In this document: piece by piece, positions 48,350 through 60,686 of the stretch | Layout: every line of letters begins with the position of its first letter | How positions within the stretch are numbered: the stretch's first letter is position 1 | NCBI RefSeq assembly: GCF_026151205.1 | Contig: NC_087081.1 | Location: 13,412,340 to 13,476,339 of the forward strand | From: Bolinopsis microptera | Lineage: Eukaryota > Ctenophora > Tentaculata > Lobata > Bolinopsidae | Direction of reading: 5' to 3' | DNA length: 64,000 nt | Notes under the pieces: model-generated | What the model was told of the DNA's origin: nothing | The model's input: the letters and a program-made list of their open reading frames with translations, nothing else | Database searches by the model: none | Translations under genes and position numbers: made by a program

Positions 48350-48892
48350 ACAGTGCTGGCAAGCACGACCGTTGCATTTATTGTGGGTATACTATGTTCC
48401 CCATTTACTATTATACCCCCTTTACTATTATACCCCCTTTACTATTATACCCCCTTTGGTACACGTTACAAGCCTCTTTTGTGCACGCGAAGCGTGCACT
48501 CCGGCCGGAGGCGGCGGCCGAAGGCCGCCGCCTCCGGCAGGAGTTTTCCAGGCATTAAGACTCATCGGAAGTCGTTAAGCAGATTTATTTTTAGTTCAAA
48601 ACATTCTAATTTGATGTCAAAGATGACAGGAATAAAAAATAGTTATGTTGAGATTTTTAAGAAATTTGCATAAAATACTCGCCAGCACTGTTATACGAAA
48701 TTCGGTAAAAAAACCCAAAATCGCCATATTCAGGTGCCTTAAAAACCATGTTAAAATTGAGTTAGAGATCTGAAATTTTTCAGGGCGTCTAGACGTTGAT
48801 CAAATCGACTGCAAAAAAAGTTTCAGGTTTCAGGAGTATCGGGAAATGGGTTTTCTAGAACCCCTGTTTTACGACAGATTGTCGTGATATAT
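48350..48892 (+). repeat. Family X copy 4, with tandem and hairpin insertions
   Basis: Same ends as copy 3. It carries a TTTACTATTATACCCCC tandem (about 48405-48455) and an extra GC-rich segment of about 90 bp with two perfect hairpins (48481-48499 and 48505-48537). Confidence 0.88.
48481..48537. repeat. Two adjacent perfect GC hairpins, both with GAA loops
   Basis: GTGCACGC-GAA-GCGTGCAC, then CCGGAGGCGGCGGCC-GAA-GGCCGCCGCCTCCGG with a five-base spacer. They are absent from the other copies of family X. Confidence 0.92.
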
Positions 48893-48897
48893 ATACA

Positions 48898-50445
48898 TAC
48901 ATAATCAGGGATAGACGCTTTGCCAGTCAATTGTAGCCTGTATTTAATTGTCCATAGATTCAAAAGTATAAAAGATAAAGCCATTTCCGACCACAGGTCT
49001 TGCAAATAATTGTTTACACTTTAGTTTACATTGTATAAAAAATTATTTGACGTCATAAACACCCCTTGATGACGTCATCAAGTTAACCGTTTTTAAAACT
49101 TGATTTTTGACAAAGTAATAACTTTTAAAATTAATTTTAAACCATTAAGGAGTAATTTTATTCAAAATCTGAGGAGATTTTCATCTTAGATAATTGTTCA
49201 AGCATTCTGAAAATCTACCGGAAAGTTTTTCTAGCTTGCTCCTTCATAAAGATATTCGTCATTGAAGTTTGTGCTTTTTTGAAGAATTATTTTATAAAAA
49301 CGTCAATTTTGCGATTTAGTATTCTCTGGTGTTGGGCCATGCCTTGAGTTGAGGAGCTCAGTTCTGCTTCCTATAGGTATAAATTGTGCATTAGGCTAGT
49401 TTTGAAGTTGAAAATCGAAAAGTTACACACGTGGGGACACGCCCAAATTGATAGGAAAATTGCTAAAATCACTGAAAATTGCTGTTTTCAGTCATTTTTC
49501 GTCAACTTTTGATGCCGTTGGATACAGTTCTTCTTTGAAATACTTTTGAAACTTTGCATGCTATCAAGCTATATATAAACCAAATACACGAAAATTTCTG
49601 TCATAAACTCAATTAAACAATATTGACTGTGATTATGGGGACACCGACACGACACCCTAAGAATTTGACACTCTGACAATTATCGATAAATGTTTAACGT
49701 AGCCTATAAAGGGGGCACCTTATCACTTGATTGAGAAAATCAATCAATAATACACCGTTGAAAAGAAACTACGGTTTATGACATATCGGTTTTGGAAAAG
49801 CTACAGTTCTAATTATTTCACGACAACGTATTGAAGGCCAAAACACCAACTTCAATAACATGCATTTAAACTTTGATGCCGCAATTCAAACTATCAAATT
49901 TTAAATGTAAAACTGAACTGCGATTTGGGACAATTTTAAAATGACGCCCAATTTTTTTTTGCGAAAATTTTAAAAATCCCTAACAGTTTGTTACTGTCAT
50001 AACAGAAAGAAGTTTTAAATTAAATGTAGGCACTTCATGACTAAGCTATAAAGGGGGAAACGTATGGGTATGACTTTGATTGGGCCCAACCCTTAAAACA
50101 ATTACACGAAAAAAATTTACGGCGATTCAATATTGGATGCGCACGCAACGTCCGCTCAAATTTTGCACGCGCGAAAGGTGAGAATTTGCTCATTCGTGAT
50201 TTCCAACAAATTCTGCTTTGCCACGACAGTTTAATGTCTTATATATGAATTTAATGCCAACTTGAATGAGTATTAGGTGGCCTATTCAGTCAGTGATCGA
50301 CGATATGCTTACCTAAACACAAGGAAATGTTTTTAAAGGAAAAATTTCGAAATCGTTGAAACTTCCTCCTTATTAATTAATGAAGATATCAGTTTATATT
50401 TCGACTTTATAAAGTACCCTGACATTATAATCAAAAAGAGATGAT
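48898..50445 (+). repeat. Family Z, longest copy
   Basis: Starts AGACGCTTTGCCAGTCAA and extends through TGGTGTTGGGCCATGCC to the W arm at 50446. No coding frame is conserved between copies. Confidence 0.85.
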
Positions 50446-50948
50446 ATTTTACCAAAACCCCATATTCATGGGTAGAGTGGACCGCTGCCAGTGTCTCTCT
50501 TTCCCAAACAAAGGAAATGATATTAATTTGATTGACCGTTCTCAAATGCAAAATGATACCGAGAAGAAATCGGTCGCTCGCTTTTCCATTCATTTACAAT
50601 TGTAATAGATTAAGAAGATCTACCCAAAGGCAGCTGTACTCGCAATAAAGATTCAATAAACTCAGCTAATTCAATAAGCAATAACTACTACCCTTACCCC
50701 GAAATACTAGGTATCGATCCGAACGCAACCCAAAGAGATTTTTTACAGCATCTGACTGATGTAATCGATCGAAATTTATTACAATTCGTAAGCCGTGAAT
50801 GAATGGGAAAAGCGAGCGACCGATTTCATTCTCGGTATCATTTTGCATTTGAGAACGGTCAATCAAATTAATATCATTTCCTTTTGTTTGGGAAAGAGAG
50901 ACACTGGCAGCGGTCCACTCTACCCATGAATATGGGTTTTGGTAAAAT
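50446..50948. repeat. Family W arms with a 200-bp loop
   Basis: Left arm 50446-50600, right arm about 50797-50948 inverted. The unpaired middle is unlike the tight palindromes at 47010 and 52284. Confidence 0.85.
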
Positions 50949-50967
50949 ATAGTATATATTATATATA

Positions 50968-51405
50968 TATCTTCACGACAATCTGTTGTAAAACAGGGGT
51001 TCCAGAAAACCCACTTCCCGATACTCCTGAAACATGACATTTTTTTTTACAGTCGATTTGGACAAGGTCTAGACGCCCTGCAAAGTTTCAGATCTCTAAC
51101 TCAATTTTAACATGGTTTTTAAGGCACCTGAATATGGCGATTTTGGGTTTTTTACCTAATTTCGTATAACATGCTGGCGCGTATTTTTGATTTTGCGCAA
51201 ATTTCTTAAAAACCTCCATATAACTATTTCTTATTCCTGTCATCTTCAACATCGAATTAGAATGTTTTGAACTTAAATGTACCTGCTGAACTACTTTCGA
51301 TGAGTCTTAATGCCTGGAAAACAATAAAGGGGATATAATCGTATAGGGGGTAAATAGTGTTGTGAATATAAGGGCGACGGTAATGCTTGCCAGCATTGTG
51401 ATATT
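50968..51405 (-). repeat. Family X copy 5
   Basis: Inverted relative to copies 3 and 4. Its frame diverges from copy 3 within 20 codons and soon reaches a stop. Confidence 0.85.
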
Positions 51406-52283
51406 GAAAAATAATTTATCATCATCATCATCACTTGATGACGTCATCAATTTAAGTGTTTTTTAAACTTGATTTTTGACAAAACAACAACTTTTCAAAT
51501 CGATTTTACACCATTAAAGAGTAATTTTATTCAAAATCTGAGGACATTTTACCTTAGATAATTGTTCAAGCATTCTAAAAATCTACCGGAAAAGTTTCCT
51601 ACCTTACTCCTTCATAAAGATATTTGCTATTGAAGTTAGTGCTTTTTTGAAGAATAATTTTATAAAAACACAAAAGTTGTGAATTAGTATTCTCTGGTGT
51701 TGGGCTATCCCTTGGGTTGTGGAGCTCAATTTTGCTTCTTAAAGGTGTAAATTGTGTTATAGGCTAGTTTTAAAGTTAAAAATCGAAAAGTTGCACACGT
51801 GGGGACACGCCCAAATTGATTTAAAATAGCTAAAATCACTAAAAATTTTGATTTTCACGATTTTTATCAACTTTGGAGTCCCGTTGTGATCCAAGTTCTT
51901 TTTGAAATCTTCTGATACTTTGCATGCTTATCAAACTGTATATTAAATACCTCTACGCAAAAATTTACGGTGATTCAATATTGTATGCGCACGTAACGTC
52001 CGCTCAAAGTTTGCACGTGCGAAAGGTGAGAATTTTGCTCATTCGTGATTTCGAATATATTCTGCTTTCCACGATATTTAAATGGCATTATATATGAATT
52101 TAATGCCAACTTGAATGAGTAAAAAGTGCCATATTCAGTCGGTTATCGACAGATTTACCTAACTAAACACAAGGAAACGTTTTCAAAGGCAGAATTTCGA
52201 AATCGTCGAAATTACCTCCTTGTTAATGAAGTTTCGACTAGCTGTGTAAATTATCCTGACATTATAATCAAAAAGAGATGATA
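51405..52283 (+). repeat. Family Z copy, partner of 47338-48345
   Basis: Inverted match of high identity to the left Z copy. Together with the flanking W palindromes the two form ends of a 5.6-kb inverted-repeat structure. Confidence 0.88.
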
Positions 52284-52611
52284 TTTGACCAAAACCCATA
52301 ATCATGGGTAGAGTGTACCGCTGCCAGTGTCTCTCTTTTCCAAACAAAAGGAAATGATATTAATTTGAGGAACAGTCCGCTAATGCAAATTGATACCGAG
52401 AATGAAATCGGTCGCTCGCTTTTTCCATTCGATCACGGCTCACGAATTGTAATAAAGCTTATTGATTTGAAAAAGCGAGCGACCGATTTCATTCTCGGTA
52501 TCAATTTGCATTAGCGGACTGTTCCTCAAATTAATATCATTTCCTTTTGTTTGGAAAAGAGAGACACTGGCAGCGGTACACTCTACCCATGATTATGGGT
52601 TTTGGTCAAAT
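52284..52611. repeat. Family W palindrome, right
   Basis: Near-identical to 47010-47337. Confidence 0.9.
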
Positions 52612-53116
52612 TACATATAATATTTTGTTGGTTTCAGAAATTCTTTTTATTAATTTGAAGTAAATCCCGATTTACCGAAGCTCTCATGGAAATTCAAGTT
52701 CAGTGAGTCGGTGGTACTAGTAAATATCAGTGTTGTACAACTCGGTAGTACTAACTACTAGTAATATCTTTAAAATTCGTAGAATCCGTAGTTTTCTTGG
52801 AAATGTAAATATAATTTAAATTAAATTCGCAATTAGTTCGGTCACGGTGTATAATTAATGATAATCGAAATAAGCGAAGGCACTCAAAACAGCAGCCAGC
52901 ATAAATAGAAAAGCTCTCAATAAAATCTTAGCTAGCCGGATGGCAAAGATATACTGTCAAACCTCAGAAACGGCATGACTCTTATATCAATTGTCAAAAG
53001 TGCGGTTGTTCTGCCGTTAGAACTCGGCACCAGGCTATTTGTTACACTTTCAAAGAAACAAAATATACTCATCGAAATCAAAAAAGTTGTAAACCAGTCT
53101 TTCTAAATATTTTAAC

Positions 53117-54590
53117 TCAAAATTTGTCCAGAGACCAAGTGATGAGCTCCAGAACCAGCAAGGCAAACTCTTGACAGAGCGGCTGAGAAGCCAAAACTGG
53201 AGCTGCACACTTGCCAACACCTATCTCCAGAGACTGCAGTCTCGGTGCTACCTCAGTGCAGTTCTTGGCTCGGCGGTACTGGTATGGCCGAACCACATCA
53301 TTTATCATGCAGTTTTGTGCGATGAGGCCAATGTAAAGCAGGATACTCGCGTCGGAGAGGATCTCGACAGAGCAGCTCACCAACGTTTGTCTCATCTCCA
53401 CTCGGCGGGTTTGTGACAGATTAGTGATGGTTGCGGTGGAGTAGCCCACTACATAGATGCAGCTGAGAATGAGGGACAGGGCAAACGACAGATACGTGGA
53501 CCCTATAACTGTCACCCTCCAGATATCCTCCAATTTGAATACTTCTTCACATCCGCCCTCCGTCGGCTTGAAGTTAACCAGAAACATAGTGCCAGATAAG
53601 AATAAAGTAGTGGTCACAACCCACTGTCCCAGCGTTGTTCTAAGTAGCCACTTGGAAAAGCCAACCTTGTGTCGCCGGAAGAAGAAGGGCCGAAAGATCA
53701 TGACGTTCTGGAAGGAGTAGAGAATCGTAGTGAATATCTTGTAATCAATGATGGCGACTCTAATCAAACTGGACACCGCACTAGCTACCATCATGTACAG
53801 CAAGGCGCTCTTTCCCATCTCCTTACTAGCCACGAAGTAGGTTCCTTCACAGAGAGCGAGCAAGGTTCCTACCACAACGATCCATATTGAACATGAACAT
53901 TTGGTTATCTTAACCACCGAATTGTTATTTTTTTTTTTCAGTTTGACTGTTAGTCCAACTAGTCCGATGATGATGAAGAAGACTGCGATTAACATGGTCC
54001 AATAGAAGAAATGTTCTTCGTAGAGTACCTCATAGTCGGTGGTGGTGTTCAATTGGATCTCGGAGTAGGTTACCAACGTTTGTAGCTTCTTCCATGATGG
54101 ATCGTCTTTGAACTTTTCCCTTAGATCGTTGTTGGAGAATTGTAGCACCATGTTAACGTTCAATGATTCGTTTTTGTAGTGTATTCGAGCCATTCCATGC
54201 TCATGTAGCCAGTCAGTCAAGTCCTGAGAAAATCAACGTTGGAAAATCACAAAACAGCTCTCAAAAATCAAAACTATTAAACCTTCGTGATTCTTAAATG
54301 GTCGTTTTAGTACCTTACACAATACACAGTTAAACGATGCGATATTTCTAAAAAGATAAACATTTCAGGCGAATGCAATTTTTCTTCTACAACATTGCTA
54401 TCATTTTTTGAAGATGCACTTGTACAATGTACATTGTAGATGAAAATTTGCCATTTACCCAATGTTGGAGTATTACTCCATCCTTTTCGATCCATAAGTC
54501 CATCTTTTCTGGAACTCCTTCGTTATCGAAATCTCCCGGTTCGATTTTTGAGAGAATGTCTTTATAAAGGTCTAGGAGTAGTTTTGTCAT
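53117..54590 (-). CDS. Multi-pass GPCR-like membrane protein, two exons
   Basis: Exons (transcript order) 54590-54459 and 54223-53117; donor TGG|GTAAAT, acceptor TTCTCAG|GAC, phase 0, 412 aa. An in-frame TAG lies 9 bp before the ATG, supporting this start, although a splice acceptor there is also possible. The first 115 residues are hydrophilic with two N-glycosylation sites (N62, N103) and no obvious signal peptide. Hydrophobic segments follow at about 116-138, 156-176, 184-203, 242-261, 282-305 and 325-351. A shorter one sits near the C-terminus. This fits a seven-pass receptor. No DRY or NPxxY motif is present, so it is not an ordinary rhodopsin-family member, and I do not recognise the family. 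The last segment is short and the protein ends right after it, so a further 3' exon or a C-terminal truncation is possible. Confidence 0.72.
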
Positions 54591-55223
54591 TTTTACCGTC
54601 TAGGGATATTTTATTAACGTAAATAGAGAGCTAGCTATTTTTCTGTCCGTCAGCAAAAATTAAATATAAAAGATTGGCCAAGAAATGAGAACTTTAGTTC
54701 CCAAAATTTGGAGCAACAAGTTGTATCAAAATCGCAAAATAAATTAATAATGTTGTCTCTTGACACCACTTTAGAGTTAAACGGGTTCCTGCTATATTTT
54801 AGTCTTTATATTTATAAATAATTGCAATCAATTCAGGTTTTTTGGGTAAATTCATCGCATAAGGTTTTAGCATAAGGTTTTCACTATTGTTATCAATGAA
54901 ATTCCGAAAACAGTTGTCCATTGTCAGATCTAAGCTAGATTAGAGAAAAGGCAAAAATTTAATTGAAGTTCCGATTAATATGGAAAATCATTTAATTTCT
55001 CGAATCACTCAATTTCATCCCATTATCGAAATTTTTTGATACACTAAAACTGAGAGAACTAACATGTAACTGTCAGGTCAATAAAAATTTAACGTGATCC
55101 GATTATTTGCTTAGATTGTCTGCTGATGTTTCGAAAATATAAGATTCTATTGCGGGGCCTATCAGGGCGTACCTTGGGCACCGGGCGGACATTATCCTGG
55201 ACTAAGATGTACGGACTCCTTTA
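54591..55223. other. Non-coding, upstream of the membrane-protein gene
   Basis: AT-rich. This is the likely 5' flank of the - strand gene. No clear TATA or CCAAT arrangement was noted. Confidence 0.5.
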
Positions 55224-55831
55224 GGGGGGGGGGGGGGGGGGGGGGGTTTGGCGGCCAAATTCTTAATTTAGCAGTGCAAATTTTGGAATTTGGCCGCCAA
55301 ATTTTTTTAAAGGCCTAACTCAAAATTCTGTCCCAAAACTTAAGGTCATGAGACAATTCTACGTTGATTCTGAAAATTTCATAGATACTGAGCTGATAAT
55401 CATAGATAATGTGTAGTATAGGCTTACCTTCCATATAAAGTTGGTTTCATTCAAAAATATCGATATTTGATCATCTTATGGGCAAAAATCGAGCAAATTT
55501 GGTGCGTATGCCCAAATATGGTCATATGGTTTTTGGCTCATAACTCAGTCATTTTTTGTCCAATCTTGATGAAAATTCATATACGAGTTCATGGGACCAC
55601 TAGCTACAACTAGAGCACTTAAAATCTGGATTTTGGGCATGTTCAGGGTATTTGGCTAAATTGGGCCTAATTTGGACCAAATATGGGCGTGGCTGCCCCG
55701 CGGGCACCGTTTGGCGGTTGGGGTCCGGGACCCCCTCAAAAGTTCGGTCACTGGTCCTAGTTTGTTGGTCAACTGCTATCTCGAAACCAGGTTTCAAAAA
55801 AAAATCAGGGTGAACCCCCCCCCCCCCCCCC
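55224..55831. mobile_element. Element with G-run and C-run ends, 608 bp
   Basis: About 23 G at the left and about 17 C at the right bound a segment with an internal inverted repeat (TTTGGCGGCCAAATTC / GAATTTGGCCGCCAAA, 55247-55301). Sequence inside (GACCACTAGCTACAAC, GTATGCCCAAATATGG) resembles the cargo of the element at 12443. No clear target duplication was found. Confidence 0.6.
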
Positions 55832-57480
55832 TTAAGGGGGAAAAGTACGTACTTGTACGCAACTTTGAAAAGTCCGACTCATACGACGTACGATTCAGAT
55901 AGAATTTTGTTGTTTTTGAATTATTATCATCGGGGCCGTTGTAAAATGTAATTGTTTGCCGATGTTAGAGAAAATATACCGTTCGCGAACAAATTAAACA
56001 CACAATTCTTAGGTGATTAGTTAACGGGTGATACTCGTAAAATATCTGTTCCATCGACGAGTCCAACTCGGCGCGCGTCCTGGTAGGTTGTAAACCTACA
56101 GTACAAGTGATTACGCAAGTATTTAAAAGTAAAACAAAAATTCTACAAAATTACCAGACAATTTACTTTTTTTAAACAGCTTGTTTCTCTTAAAGTTAAA
56201 CTTTAAGTTAATCGACGATCATGGAATATAGAAACACAAGTTTTTGAAAACGCTCAATATTATAGTTCGTAACATGCGATTTAGAACTTTTCCACCGATA
56301 TCTAGAAGGAGAACTTTTCAGTAGAATTGAAAAGTACGTACGATACGAATAAATTGAAAAGTTCCACTCATTCGTACTTCTAATTTTAGATCCTGGATCC
56401 AGATACCATCTTTATCATGGTAATGATATAACCCCACAAAATAGATTCTATAACATTCAACGCAAATTACTGGGCGGCGCTCACCCTTTCATTCCGCCAA
56501 ATCTCTATTCGGCAGAATATATATTTATGAACAATGAACATTATAGGATGGGGTCCCCAGGTAACAACGCAAAATGCAAATGAAGATATATGGACATGCT
56601 GCCACAGACGTTGTTGTGTCTTAGTTGATTTTTGCGACTAGATGCCCTGGATCAATATAATACTGAATACGCACTGTCACGCTGCAATTTGCTTAGTGAT
56701 CTACTTTTAATGATTTTGCTGTTTTTTTTGATACTACAAAGAAAATTTAAAGTATCCTAATATATAACAAAAGAATCCTTGACAAAGGTGAATTTTGCAA
56801 CATCCTTGACAAAGGTTAATTTTGCGACATCGTATATATTTACTTTCTATTAGTTGTAATTTTGTAAGAAGCAGTTCTTACTATAATCTCTCAAACGCGA
56901 GGATGCCCTTTTGCTAAAGTTGGCATGACAACCAGATGATTTAACGCACAATGTAACCTGACACCAGGAGCTTATACTCCAAAGATTACTGAGGGAGTCA
57001 AGAGGGTCAAGAGGGTCAAGGGAGTCAAGAGGGTCAAGGGAGTCAAAGATTTCATATTTAAAGAAGCGATTTTGAGTTCAGAAGTGTCCAGTCGGGTTTG
57101 AGTTTGTATTGACTAATAGTTCTACTACTCTACCTGTTCTAAGATTGTTTGGCTCTTCCTTCGGGGAGAGACATAGTCTTAACTGGACAGCCTCTAGGAA
57201 CAAATTTGTAGTAACTCTCCAGAAGGAGAGGCTTTGATCATGTAATTGTGTTGTACTTCTTCCTTATAATAATTCATTAAACATAACTACGAGTCTCACT
57301 TGTCCAACCCTGAATCATACCTAGAGACCGCCTTCACTAGCAGTCTCTGATCTTTTACAGTCCTTGGCGTATTACATACTGAACTGGGGAGTGGGGATTA
57401 ACCTCTGAAGGTCCAAGGGGACCTTCAAGGCCACTCACTCTTAATTAATATAATTAATTATAAGTAACTAGTCATCATTT
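55832..57480. other. Non-coding with small repeats
   Basis: Contains AACTTTTCA / GTACGTACG repeats (56280-56375), an R80 copy (56467-56564) and a GGGTCAAGAGG minisatellite (56990-57050). No gene was seen. Confidence 0.55.
56467..56564 (+). mobile_element. R80 micro-element copy G, 98 bp, 9-bp target duplication
   Basis: TTACTGGGCGGCGCTCA ... GGGGTCCCCAGGTAA, flanked by CAACGCAAA on both sides. Confidence 0.85.
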
Positions 57481-57484
57481 TTAT

Positions 57485-57976
57485 TAATTTAAATAAAGCC
57501 CAGGGACCAGATGGCATACACGGTAAAATTCTAAAAAATTGTTCCGTAGGTTTAGCTTACCCTCTAACATGCATTTTTCGTTGATCCTACAACAGCGGCT
57601 ACATTCCACAAGAATGGAAACTTGCAAATGTTGTCCCAATATTTAAGAAAGGTAAGAAAAGTGAGGTTGAAAACTATAGACCGATATCCCTTACTTGTTT
57701 AGTCTCTCTTTATATCAGGGCACTTCTCGACTAAGACGTTGCCACCTCGACAGTCTGTCTATTGTGTCATTAATTTTACCTAAGTTAAGTCAAAATTCAC
57801 ACACCATATGTACCTCAAATAGCCCACTGGCAAAATCATTTTTCTACAGAACCCATATACTGTGGAATGGACTCCCTTTACAGGTAAGACAGATTGTGTC
57901 TACTAGTCTTTTCAAAGCTGAGGTCACTAAGCATCTATGGAAATGTTTATTAGATAGTGAAACAACAGTCTAGCCT
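57485..57976 (+). pseudogene. LINE (Jockey/CR1-type) reverse transcriptase remnant with internal deletion
   Basis: The first frame carries KAQGPDGIHGKILKN, then IPQEWKLANVVPIFKKG and ENYRPISLT, the conserved early blocks of a non-LTR reverse transcriptase. It has a TGA stop at about 57580. At about 57715 the reading shifts to a second frame with the extreme C-terminus (KSFFYRTHILWNGLPLQVR ... HLWKCL). The catalytic FxDD region and thumb are missing, so roughly 400 residues have been deleted. It is dead. Confidence 0.88.
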
Positions 57977-58611
57977 AGTCTCTTTGCTCCCCATATTATT
58001 ATTTTTTGTTTTACTAATTTTTTTATCTTCCTTCCTATACTTTCAACATCATATCACACTTCACCCGCACACCTTCTAACACATTAATGACCATATTAGA
58101 CCTGTATCTAATGTATCTGGAATTTGACGTATTGAAATACCAATTTTGACTCTATATCCACAGTTATTCATCATGGATTTGTTTGTTATTAAATAGTTTT
58201 TCATAAATTTTTGGATTTAGATTAATTCGATGTAATGGGTCCAAGTTACTGCGGACATAGTTCACTATGTGTTTACCGTGTTTGGGTGCCCATCATATTT
58301 TACAGATGGGGGCGATATTTTGAACGATTCTATTTTATATTCATCTATTGCTGTACTCTGTAAAATTTGAAAAGTATTTAATAAAAAAATCTATCTGTAT
58401 TGTTTAAACATTCAAGTAAATAGACTTAGATTTCTAGCGTTACAATTTTACAAAAATTTTGGAAAAGAAAGAAACAAAAAATGAAGAAGGTTGAATTGTT
58501 GAATTGAAACAAAAATTTGAATTGAAGCTAAAGTTTGAAGATTAAAAATAACTGTATTTTGCTAAAGTTGCTAAGACTTTGATTGTACTAGTAAGTGCCC
58601 GGGTCCCAGTC
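57977..58611. other. LINE 3' tail and spacer
   Basis: T-rich sequence after the LINE frame, ending near TTTAATAAAAAAATC (58378-58391), which may be the LINE 3' end. No gene was seen. Confidence 0.45.
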
Positions 58612-58711
58612 TTACTGGGTGGCGCTGATCAGTCTGTCATTCCGCCTAATCTCAATATGTTTATCATAAACATTATACATTATAGCCTGGGCTCATGGGG
58701 TCCCCAGGTAA
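58612..58711 (+). mobile_element. R80 micro-element copy H, 100 bp
   Basis: TTACTGGGTGGCGCTGA ... GGGGTCCCCAGGTAA, with near-identical flanks TCCCAGTC / TCCCAATC. Confidence 0.8.
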
Positions 58712-59008
58712 TCCCAATCTGCAATCTGGATGCGTAATTCTTTCGGAAATTGAACCGGGAATCAACTGGCTCAGTTTGCAACACTTTTTACTAATTTAAA
58801 TAGTTTTGTGTCGCTGTTTTAAAGTTTTAATACATGATACAATAGGTTTCACAGTTTTATTGATAACAGATAAAGTTCGGATGTCTATCATAAATGTACG
58901 AGTAGAAAATCTTTTGACTTAGATTTGGCTTTGATACATTTTTTAAAGGTAGTGCGCCATCGACAGTGATGAGTGAGCAGCGCGTGCCGACTGTAGGATG
59001 GTTCTTTT

Positions 59009-59133
59009 TTGTATCACGTGGTGACCCTCACAGTCGTTTCACTAAATGTGAAGTGAAACTTCTTACGATATAATACAGCTAGGGGAGCTGGAGCCGCGCA
59101 CTCGTGGGCGGCGGGTCATACAACGTATGACAA
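59009..59133 (+). mobile_element. TTGT..ACAA hairpin MITE, copy 3
   Basis: Inserted into a family V repeat. The uninterrupted version (GGATGGTTTTTTAGCGC) is at about 40027-40043. The variable hairpin here is GAAGT-GAA-ACTTC, with an extra CAGCT-AGGGG-AGCTG. The conserved GC stem is GCCGCGCAC-TC-GTGGGCGGC. Confidence 0.82.
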
Positions 59134-60023
59134 GGTTTTGAGCGCTAATTTCGGCCAGCACAAAAGTTTTAAACATTAAAGCAAACTGCGTATTGAGTAA
59201 CCTTCCGTTGATCCAATTTCAACAAAAATTTGTAAGCTTACAATGAAACTGTCCAAAAAATTTAAAGCATATCCAACCATCAAAAATTATGTTAGAGCTA
59301 AAAAGCCACGTATTTTGCCCCATTTTCATTGCTATATCAATTCCGATATCCACCGCGGACCACCAAATTTGGACCTACCCGACCTAGTTGTGAAAGCCTA
59401 CTGCATGGAAGCTCTTCACAAATTTTCAAAATGATCCTGACCATTGTTAAACTTAATGGTCTGGCCCGGCGCGCGCTACTTCGTAGCACTTGCCATCGAG
59501 CATTTCGAGAAGAAAGCGGCGCGCGCTCAGCGCTTCTTCGAAGAAATTTAGACGAGTAACATCCGTCAAATTGAATGATCTCATTCAATGGAACCGAAGA
59601 TATGACAATTAAATATTGTCATACGTTGTCATTTAATTGACGATGTCAATTCATGGCAGCTCGGCGCGGCACAGTAGCGCATCTCGCCGATCTAGCACAG
59701 TAACGCATCGCGCTACAAGTTGTCATGTATGACCCGCCGCGCACGAGTGCGCGGCTCCCCTTTGTCGTAAGACCGATAGTGAAGCGACCTCACAGGGGAG
59801 GGGGCTGAAACCAGGTTTTCGATCAAACGCTGCCATTTGTAGTCAAACGTCGCCAACAGTTGCTCTCGTCCAATGAAATCGCGATCGCTGCATTTTGCAA
59901 GTCAGTATGCATAATTGAATTACATATATTCATGTGCGGAGCTTGACTTCCATAATGCAGCGATTTCATTGGACGAGCTAGCAACTGTTGGCGACATTTG
60001 ACTACACATGGCAGCGTTTGAAC
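59134..60023. other. Family V remainder and hairpin-rich repeats
   Basis: Includes GGCGCGCGCTACTTCGTAGC-type GC palindromes (59468-59560) and an inverted, damaged TTGT..ACAA copy (about 59717-59804). A near-palindrome follows (59830-60015, AACTGTTGGCGACATTTGAC and its complement). No gene was seen. Confidence 0.6.
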
Positions 60024-60124
60024 TTGTATCACGTGGTGACCCCCACGGTCGCTTCACTGTAGAGTTTCGGCGATACAGTGGGAGCCGCGCACTCGTGCGC
60101 GGCGGGTCATACAACGTATGACAA
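60024..60124 (+). mobile_element. TTGT..ACAA hairpin MITE, copy 4, 101 bp
   Basis: Intact ends TTGTATCACG / CGTATGACAA, with flanks GTTTGAAC / GTTTGATC (8 bp, one difference). The variable stem is CACTGTA ... TACAGTG. The conserved stem is GCCGCGCAC-TC-GTGCGCGGC. Confidence 0.85.
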
Positions 60125-60214
60125 GTTTGATCGAAAACCTGGTTTCAGCTCCCCCTGTGACCTTGGAGGACTTCGCCGCTTCGACGCGCCGCGCAAACTA
60201 GCATTCTTGCTAGT

Positions 60215-60293
60215 TTGTTTGTTTTTGCCAGTTTTTGCCAGTTTGTTGCCAGTTTGTTGCCAGTTTGTTGCTAGTTTGTTGCCAGTTCGTTGC
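60215..60293. repeat. Minisatellite, 11-bp unit
   Basis: Seven or so copies of CCAGTTTGTTG, slightly diverged. Confidence 0.85.
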
Positions 60294-60686
60294 TTTGCTC
60301 ATAATCACGTAACCTCAGACCCAATCAATGATCAATTAGGTTCGGGCATGGTCAGCCCCCTGTCACCCGATCTTGAGGTGACGTACGACACCTCGTTTAC
60401 GCAATCAATGTCTGAAAGGCTACACACGTCGCATATGAGGACAGTAGTGATCTGGGTGCTGTACAATATCGATATCCTATTTATTCTGCACAGTTGTTGT
60501 TAGTATTCTCACTGAGCTGCGAGGGCCACATCGCTGCAGTGTTTCTATTTCTATTATGGATTGTATTTGTATTTATATTCATTTATTTATTTATTAAGAT
60601 GACTAACCATCTATCTCCATAGGAGTGGTGGGGCTGTTTTTACACTACAATTACTGCCTATCATTGCACCGTCTAACCAATAAAAC

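Noticed and set aside
60078-60503. 141-codon frame
   Set aside because: It runs through a hairpin MITE and an 11-bp minisatellite and has no domain.
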